From positions 124,001 through 188,000 of the forward strand of contig NZ_SHKS01000009.1 of NCBI RefSeq assembly GCF_004217285.1: a stretch of DNA of 64,000 nt. Reading direction: 5' to 3'. Shown one piece after another: positions 16,301-24,306 of this stretch (its first letter is position 1; every line of letters starts with the position of its first letter). The position numbers and the translations under genes were made by a program. Under the pieces are notes generated by a model. It worked only from the letters and a program-made list of their open reading frames with translations, made no database searches and was not told where the DNA came from. This stretch comes from Streptomyces sp. BK239 (GTDB lineage Bacteria; Actinomycetota; Actinomycetes; Streptomycetales; Streptomycetaceae).

Positions 16301-16988
16301 CCCGGTAGCGGCGCACGAGGTCGGTGAGTTCACGTCGGGCCGCCGCGGCGTCGGGTGCCTTGCGCAGGTCGGCGTTGCTGAGTTTCGCGCCTTCCAGGGT
16401 GTGCAGGAGTTCGGCGTCCCACGCGCGCAGGTCCTCGGGAGCGACGAGGTGCTCGGCGAGTTCGGCGTCGAGGGCGAGGAGGTCGCTGACCAGGTCGGCG
16501 AAGGAGCGGGTGAGCGCCGGGTAGGGGCCGGGCGCCTCGCGCAGCACGCGGGCGGCGAGCTGGTAGCGGGTGGCGTCGGCGAGCAGCCGGGAGGTCGGCT
16601 CCAGGCCGATGCGCAGGCCGTGGTCGGTGAGCAGCCGGCCGGCGAAGGAGTGGTAGGTGGAGATGACCGGCTCGCCCGGCGGGTTGTCCGGGTCGATGAC
16701 GTCGGGGTCGGTGACGCCGGCTTTGACCAGCGCCTTGCGGACGCGTTCGGCGAGTTCGCCGGCGGCCTTGTTGGTGAAGGTGAGGCCGAGCACCTGTTCG
16801 GGGGCGACCTGTCCGGTGCCGACGAGCCACACCACGCGCGCGGCCATCACCGTCGTCTTGCCGGAGCCGGCACCGGCCACGATCACCTGCGGGGCGGGCG
16901 GCGCGGTGATGCAGGCCGTCTGCTCCGGGGTGAAGGGGATGCCGAGGAGCTCTTTGAGCTGCTCGGGGTCGGTGATGCGGGCTGGCAT
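13380..16988 (-). CDS. adnB: AdnB-like helicase-nuclease subunit
   Basis: 1202 aa UvrD-like SF1 motor fused to a RecB-type nuclease. Walker A is VAGAGSGKTT near residue 37. Helicase motifs include LLDEYQDTSVAQRI, VGDPCQAIYGWRGA and LTAHKSKGLEWDVV. The C-terminal nuclease has GRIDAVY, YEIVDWKTNRG and QLALYRLAW, the PD-(D/E)xK core. The region around residues 850-950 is Asp/Glu/Pro-rich and low in order. With AdnA it should form the AdnAB motor-nuclease that resects double-strand breaks in actinobacteria. The ATG at 16988 (MPARITDPEQL) matches the family start but lacks a clear ribosome site. It follows adnA by 106 bp. Confidence 0.9.
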   Translation of the reverse strand: MPARITDPEQLKELLGIPFTPEQTACITAPPAPQVIVAGAGSGKTTVMAARVVWLVGTGQVAPEQVLGLTFTNKAAGELAERVRKALVKAGVTDPDVIDPDNPPGEPVISTYHSFAGRLLTDHGLRIGLEPTSRLLADATRYQLAARVLREAPGPYPALTRSFADLVSDLLALDAELAEHLVAPEDLRAWDAELLHTLEGAKLSNADLRKAPDAAAARRELTDLVRRYRAAKRERDLLDFGDQIALAARLAQVPEVGRLLREEFRVVLLDEYQDTSVAQRILLAGLFGGGTGHPVTAVGDPCQAIYGWRGASVANLDDFPEHFAHADGRPATRQALSENRRSGGRLLDLANGLAEPLRAMHAGVEALRPAPGAERDGLVRCALLATHAEEIAWIADSVAYLVATGKAPGEIAVLCRTATDFAEIQGALVARDVPVEVVGLSGLLHLPEVADLVAVCEVLQDPGANASLVRLLTGPRWRIGPRDLALLGRRARLLVTHARGDDADDPDRRLAEAVEGVDPSEVISLADALDTFLESPLHHTAGTGGDDGLPFSPDARVRFARLAAELRDLRRSLADPLMDVLHRVLAVTGLEVELSASPHALAARRRETLSNFLDIAASFAAGENEAGLLAFLGFLRTAAQYEKGLDNALPGGENTVKVLTAHKSKGLEWDVVAVPGLVEGTFPSGQGREKWTAQAKVLPHALRGDADTLPDIQDWDSRGMKAFHEAMKEHQHTEELRLGYVTFTRPRSLLLGSGHWWGPTQKKPRGPSAFLQALHDHCAAGHGEIEAWADEPDDDAENPALHHAAADHAWPLPLDADALARRRAAAETVLTHLDTLAARTHHPPDTAPHDRRHTVAHGPETTDHPEWPPPDEDPAHDEPPHEEALYDEPSYDEAGDPFEDDGPDASGEGPVHWEDEWTPARPTVPHQAPPPEQPARRHPPEPRHTRLTPEEARTIASWDRDLDALTGELQRARQSVTDVPLPPTLTASQLLRLAADPDGFAQELARPMPLPPQPAARRGTRFHAWVEARFEELTLPLLEPDELPGEDAEITDERDLEALKDAFERTEYARRTPHRVEAPFQLTLAGRVIRGRIDAVYKEGDDETATYEIVDWKTNRGRTADPLQLALYRLAWAEQQGVPVESVTAAFVYVRTGEVVHPEGLPDRAALERLLTQDDAAEDDPGQPSTRERRAQPPGEDVGAGR

Positions 16989-17094
16989 GTGGCGAAGGCT
17001 AGCGGCGGGCACTGACAGTCGATGACAAACCGCCCGCCGTCGCGCCGGAAAGCGCAGGTCAGCAGGTGTGGTGCGGTCCGTCACACCGGTGTGC

Positions 17095-20000
17095 TCACTC
17101 CACGACGTGGCGTCCTTCGGGGCGGGCGCTGCACGACGCCCGGAAGGCGCAGTGGGTGCAGTGCTGCCCCGCGGTGGGCGTGAACCGCTCGTCGAGGACC
17201 TTTCCGGCGGCGGTGGCGAGCAGGTCGCCGACCCACTCCCCCGCGGTTCCTTCGAGGGCTTCCTGGGCCTGGACCTTGGGCAGGCTGTCGCCGCCGTCCC
17301 GTTTGGCGGCTCCTTGGCGCAGGTGGACGAGTTCGGCGCCGCCCGGCTGGGGGCGGGCCCCGTCGAAGGCGTCGTCGACGGCGCCCTCGCGGACGGCGAG
17401 CTGGTAGACGGCGAGCTGGGGGTGACGTTCCACCTCGCGCGCGGTGGGCGCGTGTTTGCCGGTCTTGAAGTCGACGACGTAGGCGCGGCCTTCGGCGTCG
17501 GTCTCGACGCGGTCCATCTGGCCGCGGATGCGCACCTCGTACTCGCCCGCCTCCAGGGTGACGTCGAAGTCGTGCTCGCTGGCCACCGGTGTGCGGCCGG
17601 CGCGCAGGCCGCCCGAGTCGACGTGCCATGTCAGGAAGCGTTCGAGGGCCGCGCGCGCGTTGGCCTTCTCCTGGTCCGACTTCCAGGGCGCGTCGAAGGC
17701 GAGCGCGTTCCACACCGACTCAAGACGCTCCATGAGGACGGCGAGGTCGGCGGGGGTGTGCCCGGAGGCGACCTCGTCGGCGAGGACGTGCACGACGTTG
17801 CCGAAGCCCTGGGCGGCGGTGGCGGGGGCGTCGGCCTTGACCTCGCGGCCGAGGAACCACTGGAGGGCGCAGGTGTTGGCGAGCTGGTCCAGCGCGCTGC
17901 CGGACAGGGCCACGGGCCGGTCGCGGTCGCGCAGCGGCACCTTGCTCTCGGTCGGGTCGAACATGCCCCACCAGCGGTAGGGGTGCGCCGACGGGGCAAG
18001 CGGCCGGCCGTCCTCGTCGCTGAGCGCGGCGAGGCGGGCCAGGCGGCGGGCGGCGGCCTCCCTGAGGGCGGCGGACGCGCGCGGGTCGACCGTCGTGGCG
18101 CGCAGTTCGGCGACCAGCGCGGCGACGGACAGGGGGCGGCGGGGGCGGCCTGTGACGTCCTTGGGTTCGACGCCGAGTTCGGTGAGGAAGCGGGAGGGCT
18201 GGTCGCCGTCGTCGGCGGGGGCCTTCACCGCCGTGACGACGAGGCGGTCACGCGCGCGCGTGGCGGCGACGTAGAAGAGGCGGCGTTCCTCGGCGAGCAG
18301 GGCGCCGGGAGTAAGCGGTTCGGCGAGTCCGTCGCGGCCGATGCGGTCGGCTTCCAGGAGGGAGCCGCGGCGGCGCAGGTCCGGCCACAGCCCTTCCTGG
18401 ACGCCGGCCACGACGACCAGGCTCCACTCCAGACCCTTGGCGCGGTGCGCGGTCATCAGGCGGACGGCGTCGGGACGGACGGCGCGCCGGGTGAGGGTGT
18501 CGGCGGCGATGTCCTCGGCCTCGATCTCGGCGAGGAAGTTCAGGGCGCCCCGGCCTCCGGTGCGCTCCTCCGCGCGCGCGGCGGTGGCGAACAGGGCGCA
18601 CACGGCGTCCAGGTCGCGGTCGGCGTTGCGGCCGGCCGCGCCGCCGCGCCGGACGGCCCGTTCCAGTCGGGTGGGCCAGGGGGTGCCCTCCCAGAGGTCC
18701 CACAGCGCCTCCTCGGCGGTGCCGCCGCCGGCGAGCCGCTCGCGTGCCTTGCGCAGCAGCGCGCCGAGGCGTTGCGCTCCGCGCGCGTAGGCGGGGTCGT
18801 GGGTGATCAGCCGTTCCGGCTCGGCGAGAGCCCGCGCGAGCAGTTCGTCGGAGGGCGGTGGCAGCGGGTCGCCGGCGGCGCGCTCCTCCTCGCGCAGGGC
18901 GCGTCCGAGGCGGCGCAGGTCGGCGGCGTCCATGCCGGCGAGGGGGGAGGCGAGGAGCGTGAGGGCGGTCTCGACGTCGAGCCAGTCCGGGGCGGCGCCG
19001 CCGCGGGGCGCGGCTGCCCCGTCGTCGGTCCCGCCGCCCGACGGCGGGGTGGTCGCCCGCGTCGCCGCGGTGTCCGTCTCGGACGCCGTGGTGCCCGCCT
19101 CGGACGCCGTGGTGCCCGTCTCCGCCGCCGTGGTGCCCGTCTCCGCCGCCGTGGTGCCCGTCTCCGCCGCCGTGGTGCCCGTCTCCGCCGCCGTGGTGCC
19201 CGCTTCGGCCATGGCGACCGCGCGCAGTGCCGTGAGGAGGGGGGCGACCGCCGGTTCGTGGCGCAGGGGGAGGTCGTCGCCGTCGATGTCGAGGGGGACG
19301 CCGGCGGCCGTCAGGGCGCGGCGGACCGTCGGGATGGTGCGGGCGCCCGCGCGCACGAGGACGGCCATCTCGCCCCAGGGCACGCCGTCCTCGAGGTGCG
19401 CGCGGCGCAGGATGTCGGCGATGTTGTCCAGCTCGGTGCCGGCCGTCGGGTACGTGTACACCTCGACGCGGCCGCCCTCGCGCACGGGGGCGAGTTCGCG
19501 GTGGGCGCGGACCTTCTGGGCGGGGAGCCGTGTCAGGGGCATCCGCTGGGTGAGCAGCCGGGTGGCCGCCAGCAGAGCGGTGCCGGAGCGCCGGGAGGTC
19601 CGCAAGACCTCGACGGGTGCCGGGCGGCCGTCGAGGCGCGGGAAGGCCCGGGGGAAGTCCAGGATGCCGTTCACGTCGGCGCCCCGGAAGGCGTAGATCG
19701 ACTGGTCGGGGTCGCCGAGGGCGACGAGGGTGCGACCGCCGCCGGCGAGGGCGTCCAGCAGTCGCACCTGGGCCGGGTCGGTGTCCTGGTACTCGTCGAC
19801 GTAGACGGCGTCGTACTGGGCTGCGAGCCGCTGGGCGACCTCGGGGCGGCGGACGAGGAGGACCGCGCGGTGGACGAGTTCGGCGTAGTCGATCACGCCG
19901 TGCAGGTCGAGGACGTCGAGGTACTCGGCGAGGAAGGCCGCCGCGGCCTGCCAGTCGGGCCGGCCGGTGCGGCTCGCGAAGGCGTCCAGGGCGTCGGGGC

Positions 20001-20595
20001 CGAGACCGAGTTCGCGGGTACGGGCGAGCACCGCGCGGACCTCGTCGGCGAAGCCGCGCGTGGTGAGGCACGCGCGCAGCTCGTCCGGCCAGCGCACGTG
20101 CGTGAGGCCGAGGCGTTGCAGGTCGATCTGGCCCTCGAGCAGCTGGCGCACGGCCACGTCCTGCTCCGGGCCGGACAGCAGTCGCAGCGGCTCGGCGAAC
20201 AGGTCGCTGTCCTGGTGGGCGCGGACCAGGGCGTAGCAGTACGAGTGGAAGGTGGTCGCCTGAGGGGCGTGGGCGGCTCCCATGCGCAGCGCCATGCGGT
20301 CGCGCAGTTCGACGGCGGCCTTGCGGCTGAAGGTGAGCACGAGGATGCGCGCGGGGTCCGCGCCGCGGGCGACGCGGGCGGCGACGGACTCGACCAGGGT
20401 GGTCGTCTTGCCGGTGCCCGGCCCCGCGAGGACGAGCAGCGGACCGGTGGTGTGGTCAACCACGGAGCGCTGGGCGGCGTCAAGACGAGGGGGATCGACG
20501 GGGGCCGGCGGGGTACGTACCAGTCGGTAAGCGCCACGACTCCCCTGTCGCACCGGAGAGTGCGACAGGCGCCTGGTGGAGGAAGAGGAGCTCAC
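17095..20595 (-). CDS. adnA: AdnA-like helicase-nuclease subunit
   Basis: 1166 aa. The motor domain has Walker A LAGPGTGKTTTL near residue 56, YVDEYQDTDPAQV, ALGDPDQSIYAFRGAD, MTAHRAKGLEWSLV and RLFYVAATRARDRLV. The nuclease domain has RIRGQMDRVE, YVVDFKTGKH and QLAVYQLA. A cysteine in NTCALQWFLGRE and a terminal C-x2-C-x5-C (HCTHCAFRASCS) resemble Fe-S-stabilised RecB-like nucleases. An insertion near residues 463-511 consists of seven 7-residue repeats (ETGTTAA type). The GTG at 20595 follows AGGAC at about 10 bases. It heads the adnA-adnB-dipeptidase-nudC series, as Rv3202c-Rv3201c do in mycobacteria. Confidence 0.9.
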   Translation of the reverse strand: MSSSSSTRRLSHSPVRQGSRGAYRLVRTPPAPVDPPRLDAAQRSVVDHTTGPLLVLAGPGTGKTTTLVESVAARVARGADPARILVLTFSRKAAVELRDRMALRMGAAHAPQATTFHSYCYALVRAHQDSDLFAEPLRLLSGPEQDVAVRQLLEGQIDLQRLGLTHVRWPDELRACLTTRGFADEVRAVLARTRELGLGPDALDAFASRTGRPDWQAAAAFLAEYLDVLDLHGVIDYAELVHRAVLLVRRPEVAQRLAAQYDAVYVDEYQDTDPAQVRLLDALAGGGRTLVALGDPDQSIYAFRGADVNGILDFPRAFPRLDGRPAPVEVLRTSRRSGTALLAATRLLTQRMPLTRLPAQKVRAHRELAPVREGGRVEVYTYPTAGTELDNIADILRRAHLEDGVPWGEMAVLVRAGARTIPTVRRALTAAGVPLDIDGDDLPLRHEPAVAPLLTALRAVAMAEAGTTAAETGTTAAETGTTAAETGTTAAETGTTASEAGTTASETDTAATRATTPPSGGGTDDGAAAPRGGAAPDWLDVETALTLLASPLAGMDAADLRRLGRALREEERAAGDPLPPPSDELLARALAEPERLITHDPAYARGAQRLGALLRKARERLAGGGTAEEALWDLWEGTPWPTRLERAVRRGGAAGRNADRDLDAVCALFATAARAEERTGGRGALNFLAEIEAEDIAADTLTRRAVRPDAVRLMTAHRAKGLEWSLVVVAGVQEGLWPDLRRRGSLLEADRIGRDGLAEPLTPGALLAEERRLFYVAATRARDRLVVTAVKAPADDGDQPSRFLTELGVEPKDVTGRPRRPLSVAALVAELRATTVDPRASAALREAAARRLARLAALSDEDGRPLAPSAHPYRWWGMFDPTESKVPLRDRDRPVALSGSALDQLANTCALQWFLGREVKADAPATAAQGFGNVVHVLADEVASGHTPADLAVLMERLESVWNALAFDAPWKSDQEKANARAALERFLTWHVDSGGLRAGRTPVASEHDFDVTLEAGEYEVRIRGQMDRVETDAEGRAYVVDFKTGKHAPTAREVERHPQLAVYQLAVREGAVDDAFDGARPQPGGAELVHLRQGAAKRDGGDSLPKVQAQEALEGTAGEWVGDLLATAAGKVLDERFTPTAGQHCTHCAFRASCSARPEGRHVVE
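19064..19210. repeat. Seven-unit 21-bp tandem repeat inside adnA
   Basis: Seven head-to-tail units of 21 bp; the four central ones are identical (GCCGTGGTGCCCGTCTCCGC-C on the plus strand). They preserve the adnA frame and encode ETGTTAA-like heptads. Copy number is expected to vary between strains. Confidence 0.9.
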
Positions 20596-20858
20596 GTGGT
20601 TCGCCGGTCCTGGTGGTTGTGCTGGTCGGAGCGCCGCTCGGGGAGAGCGGTGGTCGGGGGATGAGGGGGACGCGCGCGGGCGACGCTACGCCGACAGGAC
20701 GACCGGAGGGGTTACTTCCACTTCGTCCCTCGTGCCCCGCACGGCTCGCGGGCCACGCATGTCCCACGCCTGTCGAACGTACGCCATGCCGGCGACGTGC
20801 CCCGCTTCCCCCGAACGGGCCACAGGCTCCCGCACGGCACGGTTCATGGCGGAAGCTG

Positions 20859-21269
20859 TCAGGTGTGACCCTCCGCACGTTCGCCGCCGTCCCATCGCGC
20901 GCGTCTCATGTCGAGGCGCGGCAGGTGGCCTTCCGCGGTTCTGCCCGCCTCCTTGAGAGGCGTGCCCTCCGCGCGGTAGTGGTCCAGGGCCCGCAGCTCG
21001 TGGCCCGGCAGCAGCACCCCGTCGGCGCGCACCACGCGCCACCACGGGACGGCGCCACCGTAGAGGGCCATCACCCGGCCGACCTGCCGGGGGCCGCCCT
21101 CCCCCAGCCACTCGGCGACGTCCCCGTACGTCATGACCCGGGCGGGCGGGATCGACTCGGCCACTTCGAGAACCCGCTCGGCGTACTCGGGCAGCGCGTC
21201 GTCCGGGTACTCCGCGCGGGTGGCTTCGTGCTCCGCTCGGGCGCCGTCCGGGAGGCTCAGCTCGCTCAC
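20859..21269 (-). CDS. Alkyltransferase-like (ATL) DNA-binding protein
   Basis: 136 aa MGMT-like domain: VMTYGDVAEWLGEGGPRQVG, RVMALYGGAVPWWRVVRADG and LLPGHELRALDHYR. The active-site PCHR of methyltransferases is PWWR here: tryptophan replaces the catalytic cysteine, so it cannot accept alkyl groups. ATL proteins bind O6-alkylguanine and flag it for nucleotide excision repair. The GTG at 21269 has AGGA at 8 bases; an ATG at 21278 is also possible. It lies upstream of adnA in a DNA-repair neighbourhood, like Rv3204 (recalled). The 263 bp between it and adnA show nothing else. Confidence 0.85.
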   Translation of the reverse strand: MSELSLPDGARAEHEATRAEYPDDALPEYAERVLEVAESIPPARVMTYGDVAEWLGEGGPRQVGRVMALYGGAVPWWRVVRADGVLLPGHELRALDHYRAEGTPLKEAGRTAEGHLPRLDMRRARWDGGERAEGHT

Positions 21270-21455
21270 CCCTCCCATCCTGCCGCACGCCACCGACAAC
21301 GCGACCGCCGGTCGACGGTGAGTGACTCTCGCTCGAAGGCGACGCTTCGGGCAGACTGTGCGATCCCGCATTTGCACCCTGATGCCCCCGTGTGTCGGTG
21401 CGGCATGCCACCATCGTGCGGGCGGTGACCGGTGATACGAGACCAAGAAGAGACG

Positions 21456-24197
21456 ATGAAGCAGCAGGGTGTGCGTCCCGAGGGAGCGGAGGGCACCTCT
21501 GACGCTGCGTCGCGCCCGGACCCCGCGCGAAAGGCGGAGCAGAACGCGAAAGCGCTCGCGGAACAGACGGCGGGCCAGGACCCCGAGCTCGTCGAAGTGA
21601 CGCACATCGACGAGGTCGAGGGCGACGAGCCGCTGCTCCCCGCGCGCGTGCACCGCCCTTCCGACCTCATGCGGCTGCTGGTGGGCGTCCTCGGCGTGAT
21701 CGTCCTGATCGCCATCGCCGCCTTCGCCCACGGGACGACCTCCGGCCTCGAGCAGGACATCAACAAGGGCACGGGGCAGGCCCCCGATCTCCTCATCAAG
21801 ATCGCGGGCCTGGCGTCCAGCATCGCGATCCTGCTGGTCCCGGTCGCCTTCGCCATCGAACGGCTGATCAAACGGGACGGGCTGCGCATCGCCGACGGCG
21901 TGCTCGCGGCCGTCCTCGCGCACGGGGTGACCCTCGCCACCGACCTGTGGGTGGCCAAGGCGGCCCCGGACTCGATCCAGGAGGCGCTCACCCAGCCCTC
22001 CCCCGGCGACATCACCGCCCTCACCGACCCCGTGCACGGCTACCTCGCGCCCGTCATCGCCTACATGACGGCCGTCGGCATGTCGCGCCGGCCGCGATGG
22101 CGTGCCGTGCTGTGGATCGTGCTGCTCCTCGACGCCTTCTCGATGCTGGTCACCGGCTACACCACCCCGTTCTCGATCATCCTGACGGTGCTGATCGGCT
22201 GGACGGTGGCGTACGGCACCCTGTACGCCGTCGGCTCGCCGAACGTCCGCCCCACCGGCCGGACCCTCATGGCGGGGCTGCGGCACGTCGGTTTCCGCCC
22301 GGTCAGCGCGGCCCGCCAGGAGGTCGCCGACACCCCGGAGACCGGCGACCGCGGGCGGCGCTACTTCGTCACCCTGGAGGACGGCCCGCCGCTGGACGTC
22401 ACGGTGGTCGACCGTGAGCAGCAGGCGCAGGGCTTCTTCTACCGCGCGTGGCGCAATCTGACGCTGCGCGGTTTCGCCACCCGCAGCAGCCTTCAGTCTC
22501 TGCGGCAGGCGCTGGAGCAGGAAGCACTGCTCGCCTACGCGGCCATCGCGGCCGGCGCCAACGCGCCCAAGCTGATCGCGACCTCCGAGCTGGGTCCGGA
22601 CGCCGTGATGCTCATCTACGAGCACACGGGCGGCCGCACCCTGGACTCGCTGCCGGACGAGGAGATCACCGACGACCTGCTGCGCGATGCCTGGCACCAG
22701 GTGCGCGCCCTGCAGTCCCGGCGCATCGCGCACCGCAGGCTGGTGGGCGACGCGATCCTGGTGGATCGTTCCGGCACGGTGATCCTCACCGACCTCCGGG
22801 TCGGCGAGATCGCGGCCGGTGACCTGCTGCTGCGCATGGACACCTCGCAGCTGCTGGTCACGCTCGGCCTGCGGGTGGGCGCGGAGCGCGCGGTCGCCTC
22901 GGCGGTGGGCGTGCTCGGTCCCGACGCCGTCGCCGACTGCCTGCCGATGCTCCAGCCCATCGCGCTCAGCCGCTCCACGCGCGCGACGCTGCGCAGACTC
23001 GCCCGGGAGCGGGCGCAGCGCGAGCGGGACGCCGTGCTGGAGGCCTCCCAGCAGGCCAAGCTGGCCCGCCAGGAGGCCGCGGGCGACGCTCCCGCGGTGA
23101 CCTTGGAGAAGTCCGCCAAGAAGGTCGAGCGCGCGGAGGCGCGGGCGGAGAAGCGGGCCATCGACGAGGCGCTGGAGGAGGCCCGCGAGGAGGATCTGCT
23201 GACGCAGATCCGGCACGAGGTGCTGCGGATCCGGCCCCAGGCGCCGGTCGAGCCGGCCCGGCTGGAGCGGGTGCGTCCGCGCACCCTGATCAGCTTCATC
23301 GCCGGCGCCATCGGCGCGTACTTCCTGCTGACGCAGCTCACGCACATCGAGTTCGGCCCGCTCGTCGCCAACGCGGAGTGGGGGTGGGTCGCCGCGGCTG
23401 TGCTGTTCTCGGCGCTCAGCTATGTCGCCGCGGCGATGAGCCTGCTGGGGTTCGTGCCGGAGCGGGTGCCGTTCCCGCGCACGGTGGCGGCGCAGGTGGC
23501 GGGGTCCTTCGTGAAGATCGTGGCCCCGGCCGCCGTCGGCGGGGTCGCCCTGAACACGCGCTTCCTGCAGCGTGCGGGCGTGCGGCCGGGGCTCGCGGTG
23601 GCGAGCGTGGGCGCCTCGCAGCTGTTCGGGCTCGGCTGCCACATCCTGATGCTGCTGTCGTTCGGCTATCTCACCGGCACCGAGAAGACGCCGTCGCTGT
23701 CGCCGTCCCGCACCGTGATCGCGGGTCTGCTGACGGTGGCGGTGCTGGTGCTCGTGGTCACCTCGGTGCCGTTCCTGCGGAAGTTCGTCGCCACGCGCGT
23801 GAGGTCGCTGTTCGCCGGGGTCGTGCCGCGCATGCTGGACGTGCTCCAGCGCCCCCAGAAGCTCGTCACCGGCATCGGCGGCATGCTGCTGCTCACCGCC
23901 TGCTTCGTGATGTGCCTGGACGCGTCGATCCGCGCGTTCGGCGACCAGGACGCCTCGATCAGCATCGCCAGCGTCGCCGTCGTCTTCCTCGCGGGCAACG
24001 CGCTCGGCTCGGCCGCGCCGACGCCCGGCGGTGTCGGCGCGGTCGAGGCGACCCTGACCGTCGGTCTCATCGCGGTCGGCCTGCCCAAGGAGGTCGCCGC
24101 GCCGGCCGTCCTGCTGTTCCGGCTGCTCACGCTGTGGATCCCGGTGCTGCCTGGCTGGCTGGCCTTCAACCATCTGACCCGCAAGGGCGCCCTCTGA
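21456..24197 (+). CDS. Flippase-like (UPF0104/LPG-synthase TM) protein with kinase-like middle domain
   Basis: 913 aa. After an acidic N-terminus come about six membrane segments (LMRLLVGVLGVIVLIAIAAF, then LASSIAILLVPVAF and others). Next is a soluble region (about 290-560) with kinase-fold features: EQEALLAYAAIAAG, VMLIYEHTGGRTLDSL, AHRRLVGDAILVDRSG and VILTDLRVG in place of HRD and DFG. A charged coiled coil (KKVERAEARAEKRA) follows. The last 300 residues are a UPF0104/YbhN-type polytopic domain ending TPGGVGAVEA. The actual lipid substrate is unknown. The ATG at 21456 has weak AGAAGAG; an upstream GTG (21432) is in frame. Confidence 0.8.
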   Translation: MKQQGVRPEGAEGTSDAASRPDPARKAEQNAKALAEQTAGQDPELVEVTHIDEVEGDEPLLPARVHRPSDLMRLLVGVLGVIVLIAIAAFAHGTTSGLEQDINKGTGQAPDLLIKIAGLASSIAILLVPVAFAIERLIKRDGLRIADGVLAAVLAHGVTLATDLWVAKAAPDSIQEALTQPSPGDITALTDPVHGYLAPVIAYMTAVGMSRRPRWRAVLWIVLLLDAFSMLVTGYTTPFSIILTVLIGWTVAYGTLYAVGSPNVRPTGRTLMAGLRHVGFRPVSAARQEVADTPETGDRGRRYFVTLEDGPPLDVTVVDREQQAQGFFYRAWRNLTLRGFATRSSLQSLRQALEQEALLAYAAIAAGANAPKLIATSELGPDAVMLIYEHTGGRTLDSLPDEEITDDLLRDAWHQVRALQSRRIAHRRLVGDAILVDRSGTVILTDLRVGEIAAGDLLLRMDTSQLLVTLGLRVGAERAVASAVGVLGPDAVADCLPMLQPIALSRSTRATLRRLARERAQRERDAVLEASQQAKLARQEAAGDAPAVTLEKSAKKVERAEARAEKRAIDEALEEAREEDLLTQIRHEVLRIRPQAPVEPARLERVRPRTLISFIAGAIGAYFLLTQLTHIEFGPLVANAEWGWVAAAVLFSALSYVAAAMSLLGFVPERVPFPRTVAAQVAGSFVKIVAPAAVGGVALNTRFLQRAGVRPGLAVASVGASQLFGLGCHILMLLSFGYLTGTEKTPSLSPSRTVIAGLLTVAVLVLVVTSVPFLRKFVATRVRSLFAGVVPRMLDVLQRPQKLVTGIGGMLLLTACFVMCLDASIRAFGDQDASISIASVAVVFLAGNALGSAAPTPGGVGAVEATLTVGLIAVGLPKEVAAPAVLLFRLLTLWIPVLPGWLAFNHLTRKGAL

Positions 24198-24306
24198 GGC
24201 GACGCGACGGCATGAGGGCGTCGCTGACCACGAGGCCACCGGCCGCCCGTACCTCGTACGGACCGCGTCCCGCGCGCGTGCTTCCGCGCCGCCTCAGGAT
24301 GGGAGC

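Noticed and set aside
19064..19210. CRISPR-like array
   Set aside because: The units are contiguous 21-bp coding repeats without spacers, and no cas genes are present.
21279..24239. Very long minus-strand open frame extending upstream from the ATL gene
   Set aside because: Only the 20859-21269 part is real; the rest is antisense to the flippase-like gene with unnatural His/Arg/Asp/Gln composition.
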